Translations under genes and position numbers: made by a program | Notes under the pieces: generated by a model | Databases searched by the model: none | What the model saw: the letters and a program-made list of their open reading frames with translations, nothing else | What the model was told of the DNA's origin: nothing | Part shown: in pieces, positions 8,032 through 17,041 of the stretch | Numbering within the stretch: position 1 is the stretch's first letter | How the letters are laid out: each line of letters starts with the position of its first letter | Assembly: GCA_031256715.1 (NCBI GenBank) | Contig: JAIRQA010000017.1 | Span: 1-45,908 of the forward strand | Reading direction: 5' to 3' | Length of the DNA: 45,908 nucleotides | Origin: Coriobacteriales bacterium | GTDB lineage: Bacteria > Actinomycetota > Coriobacteriia > Coriobacteriales > UBA8131

Positions 8032-9194
8032 TGCCCTAAATCATATGTCGCAAGCGCTAGGCAATAACGCGCCAAATCGTTAAGATCGCTTACTGCCAGT
8101 TCTTCGTCTGTAGTATGTATCTTGCTCATCCCAGTGCCAAGGCTTAATGCGCAAGCACCATTTGCTGCATAGATATTAGTGTCAGCACCGCCACCGCTGA
8201 CCTCGACAAAAGTCTTAAGGCCAATTAATTTTGCCTTGCTTAAACAATATTCTAACACAGGGTGGTCATTTGGCATAAAGAAACCTTTATAATTTTCTTC
8301 CCACTTAACAATTGTTTCGGCGGCAAAATCTTTGCCGGAAGCTATTATACTATCATGCAGTTGCTGCTTAACCATCTCTGCGCGAGCCTCTTCGTGAGAA
8401 CGACACTCGCCTGTTAATACACATTCTTCGGCAACAATGTTGTTTGCCATTCCCCCGCTTATAGTGCCAACGTTAGCTGTAGTTTGGTTATCTAAACGAC
8501 CAAGACGCATTCTAGCTATGGCTGATGAAGCGCATTCAATAGCAGAAATTCCCTGTTCTGGAGCAATACCGGCATGGGCAGCCTTGCCAATTATTTTGGC
8601 AAAGAACGAAAGTTGATATGGCGCGCCATTAACTATAGTTCCCGGTTTGCCGCCGGCGTCTAACACAAAACAAGGCTGTCCTTTCATCCTCATGACAGTT
8701 TGAGCATCAAGTGCCTTCGCGCCATTTAGACCAATCTCTTCCTGCACACTAAAAATTAATGTAATCTGTGGGTGTTTAATGTTTGGATTGTCTGCTAATA
8801 CATATGCCAGTTCTAAAAGTGCTGCTATGCCCGCCTTGTCGTCGCCACCTAAAATGGTATCACCAACCGATCTAATGATGCCATCTTTAACAACTGGCTT
8901 AATGCCCTCTGCCGGCACAACGGTATCCATATGCGCAGAAAAGAATAGTTCTTTAAAGCCGCCAAAAGCTTCAACAGAAAATCCAAAAGCAGCATCACTA
9001 GCGGGAAGAGTGGCAATGAGGTTTCCTGTATCTGATCCCGTAATAACCGCGCTGTCATCTATAGATACCTGCCATCTTTGTTCTTGCAGTACCTGTTGGC
9101 AATAAGATGCAACAGCAGCTTCATAACACGACGGCGAAGCTATACGTACAAGCTCACAAAATGTTTGCAGCAATCGTTGTTCGTTTATTAACAT
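8028..9194 (-). CDS. M20-family tripeptidase-like metallopeptidase (PepT-like)
   Basis: About 388 aa. Cytosolic zinc aminopeptidase-type fold of the M20/PepT branch. Metal-ligand motifs are FFSAHMDTV near residue 90, LGGDDKAGIAAL near 120 (with the bridging Asp), SVQEEIGLNGA near 155 (catalytic Glu pair) and LDAGG. The dimerisation domain contains KAAHAGIAPEQGISAIE. The C-terminal ligand is the His of KIHTTDEEL. The ORF track starts at GTG 9209, but that GTG lies within GTGAGGAAAAGAACA, the purine-rich stretch before ATG 9194, so I prefer ATG. It lies just downstream of pyrG and may be co-transcribed. Likely role: dipeptide/tripeptide turnover; exact specificity is uncertain. Confidence 0.85.
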   Translation of the reverse strand: MLINEQRLLQTFCELVRIASPSCYEAAVASYCQQVLQEQRWQVSIDDSAVITGSDTGNLIATLPASDAAFGFSVEAFGGFKELFFSAHMDTVVPAEGIKPVVKDGIIRSVGDTILGGDDKAGIAALLELAYVLADNPNIKHPQITLIFSVQEEIGLNGAKALDAQTVMRMKGQPCFVLDAGGKPGTIVNGAPYQLSFFAKIIGKAAHAGIAPEQGISAIECASSAIARMRLGRLDNQTTANVGTISGGMANNIVAEECVLTGECRSHEEARAEMVKQQLHDSIIASGKDFAAETIVKWEENYKGFFMPNDHPVLEYCLSKAKLIGLKTFVEVSGGGADTNIYAANGACALSLGTGMSKIHTTDEELAVSDLNDLARYCLALATYDLGH

Positions 9195-9236
9195 TGTTCT
9201 TTTCCTCACTTACCTTCCACCCTAAGGCGCTGCCAA

Positions 9237-10871
9237 TTAAAGCTGTTGCCTGTGCCTTGCATCGGCAAAAGCAATAGCTGCATGCACGAAATCGCGAAAC
9301 AAAGGATGCGCCCTTGTGGGGCGACTCTTAAATTCAGGATGAGCTTGTGTGGCAACAAACCATGGGTGATTTGCCAGCTCAACCATCTCTACCAAGCGTT
9401 CATCCGGAGAAACGCCGCTAATAATAAGTCCGGCACTAGATAGCTTTTCGCGATAAACATTATTAACCTCATAGCGATGACGGTGGCGCTCATAAATAAG
9501 CGCGTCGCCATAAGCTACCATAGCTAAGGTTTTATCGCGCAACTTACATGGATAAGCACCCAAACGCATAGTTCCACCTTTATTGGCAATATCTTCTTGC
9601 TCAGGCATTAAGTCTATTACAGGAAACTGTGTTTCTAAGCCTAGTTCTTCATTAAACTCTGAGCTTGAGGCACCAGGCATACCTGCAACATTACGAGCGA
9701 ATTCGCAGACAGCGGCATGCAGCCCCAAGCAAATACCTAAAAAGGGAACGTTGCGTTCGCGAGCATGTCTAACGGCAGCAATCTTGCCCTCAAACGCACG
9801 AACGCCAAAACCGCCAGGCACAAGGATGCCATCCATGGGGGCTAGGTTCTTCTCGACACCATCTTTATTTAAAGTTTCACCATCTATTAAATGCACATTT
9901 ACCTTGCGCCCATGATGCACGCCTGCATGACCTAGCGCCTCTATGATACTTAGATAAGCGTCTGGAAGCGAGACATACTTGCCAACAACGGCTATCTCTA
10001 TTGGTCTGCCCAGCTTCTGCATTTTTGTAACAAAGGTTTGCCAATCTTTTAGCTCAATCTTGTTGGCAGGTAAGCCCAGCTCCTTTAAAACCTTGGTATC
10101 GAAGTCTTGCTCGTGCAAGGCAAGTGGAACCTCGTAGATACTGCTAGCATCAACGCATGCTAGCACATTATCTACAGAAACGTCACAAAAAAGAGCAATT
10201 TTTTCGCGAACTTTTTGCGTTACTTCATGGTCAGATCTACAAACAATAAAATCCGGCTGCACACCAATAGAGCGAAGTTCTTTTACGCTATGCTGAGTAG
10301 GCTTTGTCTTTACTTCATGTGCAGCGGCGATATAAGGCACCAAAGTAACGTGGATAAAAACGACATCTCCCGCTGGCTTACCCTTTTTAAATTGGCGTGC
10401 AGCCTCTATGAAAGGTAAGCTCTCGATATCACCTATTGTGCCACCGATTTCTGTAATCACGATATCGGCGTTGCTCTGATCGGCGATGCGAGTCATTCGA
10501 TCTTTTATGGCATTAGTCATATGCGGGATAACTTGCACGGTGCCGCCCAAAAAGTCGCCGCGACGTTCGCGCATGACCAGACTTTGATAGATGGCGCCGG
10601 CAGTGAAGTTAGACTCGCGACTAAGATTTTCATCTATAAAACGTTCGTAATGACCTAAGTCTAAATCTCCCTCGTGACCGTCATCGGTAACAAAGACCTC
10701 ACCATGCTGAAAAGGACTCATGGTTCCAGGATCGACATTTAAATATGGGTCTGCTTTTTGCATGGTAACGCGATAGCCCCGTGCCTTAAGTAAATGACCC
10801 AAAGAAGAGGCTGTTATACCTTTGCCCAACGAGGAAACAACGCCACCGGTTACAAAAATGTGCTTGGCCAT
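9237..10871 (-). CDS. pyrG: CTP synthase
   Basis: About 544 aa. It makes CTP from UTP, ATP and glutamine. The N-terminal synthase domain starts KHIFVTGGVVSSLGKG with the P-loop and contains MSPFQHGEVFV and EIGGTIGDIES. The C-terminal glutamine amidotransferase domain has VPGGFGVRAFEGK, the nucleophile Cys in FLGICLG, and the catalytic His/Glu of QAHPEFKSRPT. All key residues are present and the length is normal. The ORF track begins at ATG 10886, but ATG 10871 (MAKHIFV) is the conserved start and is served by GGAG inside the longer version. The upstream gap (10872-11138) holds no gene. Confidence 0.97.
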   Translation of the reverse strand: MAKHIFVTGGVVSSLGKGITASSLGHLLKARGYRVTMQKADPYLNVDPGTMSPFQHGEVFVTDDGHEGDLDLGHYERFIDENLSRESNFTAGAIYQSLVMRERRGDFLGGTVQVIPHMTNAIKDRMTRIADQSNADIVITEIGGTIGDIESLPFIEAARQFKKGKPAGDVVFIHVTLVPYIAAAHEVKTKPTQHSVKELRSIGVQPDFIVCRSDHEVTQKVREKIALFCDVSVDNVLACVDASSIYEVPLALHEQDFDTKVLKELGLPANKIELKDWQTFVTKMQKLGRPIEIAVVGKYVSLPDAYLSIIEALGHAGVHHGRKVNVHLIDGETLNKDGVEKNLAPMDGILVPGGFGVRAFEGKIAAVRHARERNVPFLGICLGLHAAVCEFARNVAGMPGASSSEFNEELGLETQFPVIDLMPEQEDIANKGGTMRLGAYPCKLRDKTLAMVAYGDALIYERHRHRYEVNNVYREKLSSAGLIISGVSPDERLVEMVELANHPWFVATQAHPEFKSRPTRAHPLFRDFVHAAIAFADARHRQQL

Positions 10872-11138
10872 GCTATACTGCTCCATTCGTGCTTAGACAA
10901 TTATTGCTTTACAAGTTAAAAACCATTCGTTTTGTATATGCCTTGCATATGTCTTACCATTGGCTGCAAAGCTGCGACACCTGACGGTTAACGGCCATTC
11001 GCCTTGCATTCGTCTTGTATATGCCACTTTTTGTTTTTTCGTCGCATTTTAAAATGAATAGTATTCACCTTATAAAACAGCAATCATCATGTTTCTGTGC
11101 GGATTCTTGATTATTACATCATAGCGCATTTGGGCAAC

Positions 11139-12011
11139 TTAGCGCTTGCGCCAAAGGTTATCTAACCAACTTAAGGGGCGACAAGCATCTATAATACGCG
11201 AAAAAGAAAAACGCTCAGACAAGATATTTAAAGCAAGCAAAAGCAAAACGAGGATAGCCAAAGCCCACATAGGTAAAGATGTTGCAAAGATAAAACCTAA
11301 AAACGCTCCCATAGAGTTTGCTCCGCAGTCGCCAAGCATGCCTTTCTCGCCCAAGTCATAACGCCAAACCGCCAACAAAGGTCCTATGCCGGTTAAGGCA
11401 ATAGCAGCTACGTCTTCCGGCTTCATCTGAACCACAGCGCTTAATGACAACGACAATATTGCCAATAACAAAATTACAACATAAGCCTTTCCAGCACGCC
11501 CAGGGCGTAGGTCAAAAAGATTCATAAAGTTTGCCATCAGCGCAATTGCGCAGGTTACAAGTAGCACCCGCGGCAACGCATAGATGCCGTCCCAATAGAG
11601 GGACACAGCGGTAAAGAAACTTAAAAAGCCAATGCCCAGCATTTTTAAGCCACCGGTAGTAATAGTTAGATGAAGCATTGCTCGCAGGTGACCGCGAAAT
11701 CCCTTAGCATTACTATCCCCCACCCAATCATCTAATAGTCCAAAAATAACTGTCCCAGCTATCAGTGGGAAAATAGGAATAATGTATGTCACCCACAAAG
11801 GTTGTTCGATGCCAGCCATGACAAAAAGGTGAGCACCAATCCAAAACGAAAGCAACCACACAAACCAGACGATGCCCAAACCATTATAAACCAGTCTCCC
11901 GCGATAATTTGCCTGTCGCGGCGCGCTATCTTCTAGGGAGCGCGTTAAAAGTACCATTACCAAAATTGGGATGGCCATAGAAAAGATTAAAGCAAAAATA
12001 ATACTGTTCAT
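11139..12011 (-). CDS. MraY/WecA-like glycosyltransferase family 4 membrane protein
   Basis: A 290 aa polytopic membrane protein with about nine TM helices. It resembles polyprenyl-phosphate N-acetylhexosamine-1-phosphate transferases. The DD motif FGLLDDWVGD near residue 93, NFMNLFDLRPGRAGK near 162 and MLGDCGANSMGAFLG near 230 line up with conserved loops of the superfamily. It is shorter than MraY (about 320-360), and it lies next to pyrG rather than in a mur cluster, so it is unlikely to be the essential MraY. Role in cell-wall or surface glycan assembly is inferred. No Shine-Dalgarno sequence is visible before ATG 12011. Confidence 0.75.
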   Translation of the reverse strand: MNSIIFALIFSMAIPILVMVLLTRSLEDSAPRQANYRGRLVYNGLGIVWFVWLLSFWIGAHLFVMAGIEQPLWVTYIIPIFPLIAGTVIFGLLDDWVGDSNAKGFRGHLRAMLHLTITTGGLKMLGIGFLSFFTAVSLYWDGIYALPRVLLVTCAIALMANFMNLFDLRPGRAGKAYVVILLLAILSLSLSAVVQMKPEDVAAIALTGIGPLLAVWRYDLGEKGMLGDCGANSMGAFLGFIFATSLPMWALAILVLLLLALNILSERFSFSRIIDACRPLSWLDNLWRKR

Positions 12012-12106
12012 GTTAATAGTCTAGCGTAATTTGAATTATTTGTGTATTCAGATTTAGCTGGCTGTTTAAAATAAGGCTAGACGCGGGCATGGGGACGCGC
12101 ATTGGG

Positions 12107-12178
12107 ACGCAGACATGGGGACGGTTCATCTGTCCGCGTCCGCGGACGCGGACAGATGAACCGTCCCCATGTCTGCGT
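12107..12178. repeat. Perfect 72 bp palindrome
   Basis: Two 36 bp arms are exact reverse complements with no loop, centred between 12142 and 12143. Each arm contains ATGGGGACGGTTCATCTGTC, which I recognise as a widespread bacterial interspersed palindrome often linked to REP-type elements. Extra GGGGACGC-like half words lie just to the left (12090-12106). It lies between the stop of the secreted-protein gene and the MraY-like start. As RNA it could act as a terminator on either strand, but no U tract follows. Confidence 0.95.
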
Positions 12179-12202
12179 GTTGTCCACCTTTTAAGCAGTA
12201 AA

Positions 12203-14287
12203 TCACGACGTGAACAAAGCAACTAAGCGGTCAAAGAAAGACTGCTCCGGTTGCGTCTCTTGTTTGTCGTCTACAACCGGCGCTGGCAATTCAATCGCAG
12301 GCGTAATAAAAACAAATTGCACCAGCGAGACATTTTCGTTTTTAGATGAGACAAATGAGGCTGGTTTGAATTCAGAAAAATCATATTCGCTAGACAACTT
12401 GTTTATCTCATCTCGTAGTTTTTGCGGAACAGTGACGGCATTTACAACAATCTGCTTAGACCCTGTAGCTAATTGCCCGGATCCCTCTACAAGTGCGTTG
12501 CTGCCGGTAAAAAGTTCACCTATGCCTGCATCAAACTCTTTATAACCTGTTGCAATTGTGTCAACTCCGCCAATATAGGCGCCAAGAGAACCATGAAATT
12601 GCGAGTACCCTTGCGAAATACCACCAATGGCCGAAGCTAACTGAGTAAGTTGCGCTTGGCTATTTTCTAAACTAGCAATACCAGAATTGTCATCAAGCTG
12701 ATTGCCTATACTGCTAAGTGAGTCAGCTATTTGGTTAATACCAACTTCTACCTGACTTAAGGCAAAAACTGTTTGCTCTAAACCAACTTTAATGCCGTCA
12801 TCACCTTTCACGCCATACCAAATAGTTTTAAGATAAGCCGCAGACTGATAAGCTGCTATCAGCTGACTAACTGTATATTGTTCAGAAAAACTTAGTCCAG
12901 ATTTTGCCAAAGCTGCACTTAGCTGCATTATTGCAGATGAGTCTAAGTCAGGTATGCTATTAATATAGCTATCTAGCATACTAGCTTGCTGGCTAATACT
13001 TTCCCGAATTTGTCCCATAGAGCTTGTTGTTTCGTTTAAAGCCGCTGCCAGCTGAGTTAACACTTCAGGCAATTGTTTAATCTGTTCAAGTCCGGAAGAA
13101 TTTGCAGTTTTAGCAGAGGTTACAATCTGATTATCAGACCCTAGTGTAGTATTAAGCTGAGTTGCAATCTGAATAAGCGATGCGTCAACCTCACTGCTAG
13201 CTTGCATCAGCTGATCTGAGCTACCGCTTAATCCATTTAGCCCATTTTTTATATTTGATGAGCCATCTACCAGCTTAGCTGCTCCTAAGGCAAGCTGCGA
13301 CATACTGTTATTCATTTTAAAGATGCCATCGTTTAAAGTATTTATAGCCTCTACAAGTTTATCCATATCACTAGTCATTGCCGATGCATCTGGCAGATCT
13401 AACACCAAAGACATTGGCACTGCCGCAATCTGAATTCTATCCATATGAAAAGTACTAACGTCTGCCTCCAGCTTTAAAGTGCCATCTTTTCCTGGAAGGA
13501 TCATAAATGCCACAACGCTGTTTTCGCCCTGACTAGAAATTGCGGCCTCCTTGGCAACAAGTTGTTTGATGTTAGCGTTTGGCAAAGTCACATCTACCGT
13601 GAGCAGATAATTGTCATAAAAACGCATATCTGCAAACATGCCCTGTCTGATATTAATACCTAGCGACAAATGTCCGGTAGCACCAGCAAGTTGTTCTGCT
13701 GTGACAGACTTGCCATCAAGTTCGTAGTTTATCTTAATATCCCACGGAAGACTTGCAGAAGCTAGTTCGCCACTATAATAAAAGTCTCCAGGTTCAGAAT
13801 AAAAACGTACTTGGTCTTCGTTGCACTCTATCGCAGTTGTTGTACTCAGGTTTTCTACAGTGCTATATGAGCCGTGGTCGGCAACGACGCCGCCCTTCTC
13901 AACTTCAAAATGATTAACAACAGTGCCAGACTGAATCGAACCATCGTGATCGGCTGTCACATAAACAACTTCTTGCTTCTTAGAAATTAACGCCGCACCG
14001 GCAATGTTAGAAAGCGCACTTGCAGACGAACTGTTTGATCCGGCATTGCCAAAAGCGCCAGTAGCGCCAGAGGCGCCAGTAGTAGAGCCGGCACCATCTT
14101 GGGCTTGTGACGAGTCAGTGTTTGCCAGCACGGTTTGGGCATTAAAAGTTGAAAGTGTTAGTAAGCATACAGCTACAATCAAACTTATAACTATACTGCC
14201 TGTCCTAAGTTTGTTTGGTTTTTGAGCGCTCCTCTTGCTTGCAAAGTGAGTTTGCTCTGCCTCCTTTAAATGCATCGTCATATACAT
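12203..14287 (-). CDS. Secreted heptad-repeat protein, YhgE/Pip-like, partner of the MMPL exporter
   Basis: 694 aa. A signal/anchor helix (about 28-55, IVISLIVAVCLLTLS) is followed by a Ser/Gly/Ala-rich stretch, a beta-rich region (90-290) and a long helical region (about 300-630). The helical part repeats phrases such as KLVDGSSNIKNGLNGLSG and LATGSKQI, which resemble the X-G-X heptads of YhgE/Pip proteins. Unlike full YhgE proteins I see no C-terminal TM cluster; the end is PEQSFFDRLVALFTS. It overlaps the MMPL gene by 10 bp, and ATG 14287 has AAAGGAG at 7 nt, so the two are translationally coupled. A periplasm-like or extracytoplasmic helper of the exporter is the likely job; the substrate is unknown. 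Confidence 0.7.
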   Translation of the reverse strand: MYMTMHLKEAEQTHFASKRSAQKPNKLRTGSIVISLIVAVCLLTLSTFNAQTVLANTDSSQAQDGAGSTTGASGATGAFGNAGSNSSSASALSNIAGAALISKKQEVVYVTADHDGSIQSGTVVNHFEVEKGGVVADHGSYSTVENLSTTTAIECNEDQVRFYSEPGDFYYSGELASASLPWDIKINYELDGKSVTAEQLAGATGHLSLGINIRQGMFADMRFYDNYLLTVDVTLPNANIKQLVAKEAAISSQGENSVVAFMILPGKDGTLKLEADVSTFHMDRIQIAAVPMSLVLDLPDASAMTSDMDKLVEAINTLNDGIFKMNNSMSQLALGAAKLVDGSSNIKNGLNGLSGSSDQLMQASSEVDASLIQIATQLNTTLGSDNQIVTSAKTANSSGLEQIKQLPEVLTQLAAALNETTSSMGQIRESISQQASMLDSYINSIPDLDSSAIMQLSAALAKSGLSFSEQYTVSQLIAAYQSAAYLKTIWYGVKGDDGIKVGLEQTVFALSQVEVGINQIADSLSSIGNQLDDNSGIASLENSQAQLTQLASAIGGISQGYSQFHGSLGAYIGGVDTIATGYKEFDAGIGELFTGSNALVEGSGQLATGSKQIVVNAVTVPQKLRDEINKLSSEYDFSEFKPASFVSSKNENVSLVQFVFITPAIELPAPVVDDKQETQPEQSFFDRLVALFTS

Positions 14288-16557
14288 TTGCTTACTCCTT
14301 TCAGATCATATTCATCAAACTTTGGCGCTACATGAGGTTCAGATACTACATGAGGTTCAGGTACTACATGATGTTCAGGCGCACCCTTAGCTTGACTGCT
14401 TATAAAACCAGGGCGCCAAGTTGTCTTGGCAATTGCCTTATCAAAAACAACCAAGGCACCCGGCAAAAAGCAAACCACCAACAATAGCGAAATAATTGCA
14501 CCACGACCAAGCAGCATACCAATATCGGCAACGGCATGTGTGCTAGATGTCGCATAAACAGCAAACCCGGCAACAGAAAGAGTTGCGGCTGAAACCAGTA
14601 TCGACTTAAATGACATTCCTAAAGCCTCGTGAATTGCCTGCTTTGGTTGCTTTTCTTTACGCAGACGCAAATATGTAGACGTTAACAAGATGGCATAATC
14701 TACTGTCGCCCCCAGCTGCACAGTACAAATTACCAAATAGCCAATAAAGTTTATCTGAGAACCCACAAAATATGGGATCGAAAGGTTAATCCAAATTGCG
14801 CACTCTATGGTTAGAACAAGTATCAAAGGTAAAAACAGAGAACGAAAAGTTAGCATTAAAACGATGAAGATAGCAAGTACAGCTATTAAATTAACTACGA
14901 CATTATCTGTCTTTACAAAGTCATGAATGTCACTAAGGCTGGCAACAGAGCCTGCAATATAGGTCTTAATATCATCCACTGCCAAACTTACTGTTTGTTC
15001 TGCATTAACACCTTGCGAGCCTATTGCAGATTGAATCTGGTCATTATAAAATTCTTCTGCTAATGCATGAATCTGCTTAACAGTGTTAAATGCAACATCG
15101 CCCTCGCCACCAGCATCAGTCGCAATTATAATGCGAGCATAGTCTGGTCCATAAAACTGTTTTAAGATAGAGTCGGGTACAGCTTCTATGGGGATAGTAG
15201 CAGACACTGATTTAGTGTATGCGGTAACAGTTGTTACATGTGGCAAGTTCTCTATGGCAGCTGTTAGAGCAACTTCGCGAGCAATGTCACCACGTGGCAC
15301 AAGTAAAACCATAATATCGGACTGTCCAAAAATTGCGTTTATGCGCGCATTCTCTCTAAAAACACGACTGGTTCCGGTAGCGACATCGCTCTCGTAAAGA
15401 AAATTTGTGCGCTGTTGCCCTAAAAATGCCGGAGCTGCAACCAAGGCAACAATCACCAACGAAGGAATAGCGACATGCCTTAAAAAACGATTAATGTTGG
15501 CAAATGAGGGCAACAAAGGTCTGTGATGCGTGCGATCTATTAATCGACAGGCACACAAAGCAAGTGCAGGCAGAAATGTTAACGAGCATACAAAACTAAT
15601 AGCAATTCCTTTAGCAAGGTTAAGTCCAAGATCAGGTCCAATTAAAAATGCCATAAAAAGTAAGGCCAGAAAACCAAATAGAGTTGTAGATGCACTGGCT
15701 GTAACTGTAGAAAACGACTCTTTAATAGCACGCTGCATTGCTACTTCTACCGAAGGCGCGCTAACCCTTTGCCTATCAAAACTATGTAACAAAAAAATTG
15801 AGTAGTCTAGCGAAACCGCTAATTGCAAAATGGGACTGATACTATTGGTAATAAAGGACACGCTACCAAAAATCAAATTTGTGCCCATATTAATAACAAT
15901 AGAAACACCAATGGCAGCAAAAAAAAGTAAGGGTTCCAGCCACGCTCTAGTAGAAAGCGTAATAAGAATAATAATGGCGGGAATTAAAAAGAGAAATGCC
16001 CCAAGAACCTCAGAAAATGCCCCAAACTGAATGCTAGACATCTTTGGGCCATCGCCGCTAACAGCCCCACTTGTGCCAACAAGATCCTGAAGTTTTACAG
16101 TGATTTCTTTCTCTCGCCCTTTTTCGAAGCTGAACTCAAATAGTGCCGAATTGTTTTTATAATAGCTTTCTACTATGCTAGTATCAGATGATGCTAGCGG
16201 AACACGAACGTCAATAATATCATCAAGCCAAAGAATGTCGCTGACTCCATCGATCTGCATAATCTTTTGTTTGTATTCTAAAGCCTCGGTGATTCCCACA
16301 TCTGTGACCATAACACGAGCGTTTGGAACAGCCTGATCAAATTGTTCAGACAAAATCTCCAACGCAATTGTAGACTGCGCTTCTGCCGGCAGATAATCCG
16401 TTACTTTATAATTAACATAAACAAGCGGAATTAATGGGGCACATACCAAGGCGGCAATCACAAAAAACGCGATGATGGCTTTTCTGTGCCTCACTATTCC
16501 TTTAGCAATCGCTTCCAACTCCCTCTTCTCTCCCTGTTGCACTATCATAAGCTGCAT
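14278..16557 (-). CDS. MMPL/RND family exporter
   Basis: A 759 aa polytopic transporter. Two halves each hold one TM helix, a large outer loop and about five TM helices (first cluster about 190-360, second about 535-710), the standard RND/MMPL plan. The RND-type signatures VSLDYSIFLLHSFDRQR near residue 250 and LGATVDYAILLTSTYLR near 620 carry the Asp-Tyr of the proton pathway. Expected export is of lipids or hydrophobic molecules by proton motive force. The C-terminal tail has a proline/histidine repeat (EPHVV) from an 18 bp DNA array. The start is uncertain: ATG 16557 has no clear SD; a downstream TTG preceded by GGGAGAGAAGAGG is possible. Confidence 0.9.
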   Translation of the reverse strand: MQLMIVQQGEKRELEAIAKGIVRHRKAIIAFFVIAALVCAPLIPLVYVNYKVTDYLPAEAQSTIALEILSEQFDQAVPNARVMVTDVGITEALEYKQKIMQIDGVSDILWLDDIIDVRVPLASSDTSIVESYYKNNSALFEFSFEKGREKEITVKLQDLVGTSGAVSGDGPKMSSIQFGAFSEVLGAFLFLIPAIIILITLSTRAWLEPLLFFAAIGVSIVINMGTNLIFGSVSFITNSISPILQLAVSLDYSIFLLHSFDRQRVSAPSVEVAMQRAIKESFSTVTASASTTLFGFLALLFMAFLIGPDLGLNLAKGIAISFVCSLTFLPALALCACRLIDRTHHRPLLPSFANINRFLRHVAIPSLVIVALVAAPAFLGQQRTNFLYESDVATGTSRVFRENARINAIFGQSDIMVLLVPRGDIAREVALTAAIENLPHVTTVTAYTKSVSATIPIEAVPDSILKQFYGPDYARIIIATDAGGEGDVAFNTVKQIHALAEEFYNDQIQSAIGSQGVNAEQTVSLAVDDIKTYIAGSVASLSDIHDFVKTDNVVVNLIAVLAIFIVLMLTFRSLFLPLILVLTIECAIWINLSIPYFVGSQINFIGYLVICTVQLGATVDYAILLTSTYLRLRKEKQPKQAIHEALGMSFKSILVSAATLSVAGFAVYATSSTHAVADIGMLLGRGAIISLLLVVCFLPGALVVFDKAIAKTTWRPGFISSQAKGAPEHHVVPEPHVVSEPHVAPKFDEYDLKGVSKCI
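14331..14382. repeat. 18 bp in-frame tandem repeat in the MMPL C-terminal tail
   Basis: CATGAGGTTCAGATACTA at 14331 and a near-identical copy at 14349, then a diverged third unit from 14367. It encodes the EPHVVS-like six-residue repeat at the cytoplasmic end of the transporter. Confidence 0.85.
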
Positions 16558-17041
16558 GCAAACATCAAGATCATAATGAACTTATTATTTGCAGTCTAAC
16601 ATAGCCTATACAGTATGACAGTAACTTTGTGCCCACATGTTTTGAACCTACATGTTAAATTTGGCAACTCCCTGACAAAATTATATTTTACCTACATTGC
16701 ACAACATTGCAAGCGACAATCATAAGCTACTCCATAGCTAAAATAAATATTTGTCTAACTTTTTATTAGAAAAATACGAGCATTAATGTAGTTACTTAGT
16801 AAAACTATTACAATTCTTATAAAAATGGCAATTTGTGTTTATGTTGAGAAAAACACACACTTATGCTCAATGGGCATGCATGTGGGGTAGGCTGTTAAAG
16901 CATTAGCTAACGTCAGTAGCTGGTATCGCTAGAGTCAAAGTAGCCGCTACTGCTTTATGGCGCATATATTCACTTGTGGCGATTTCCTCGCGCTTGAACT
17001 GGTCGTCATAGCAACCACTTATGCTTTAGAGCACTTGTATA
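16558..17041. other. Gene-free AT-rich gap
   Basis: No ORF with coding character is visible. The strand is AT-rich, and there is a weak dyad around AGTAGC...GCTACT (about 16915-16950). I see no strong terminator or recognisable RNA. It should hold the promoter for the exporter operon and the 3' end of the carboxypeptidase transcript. Confidence 0.5.

Noticed and set aside
12013-12222. 69-codon ORF over the 72 bp palindrome
   Set aside because: It is driven by the palindrome and overlaps the end of the secreted-protein gene; no family match or RBS.
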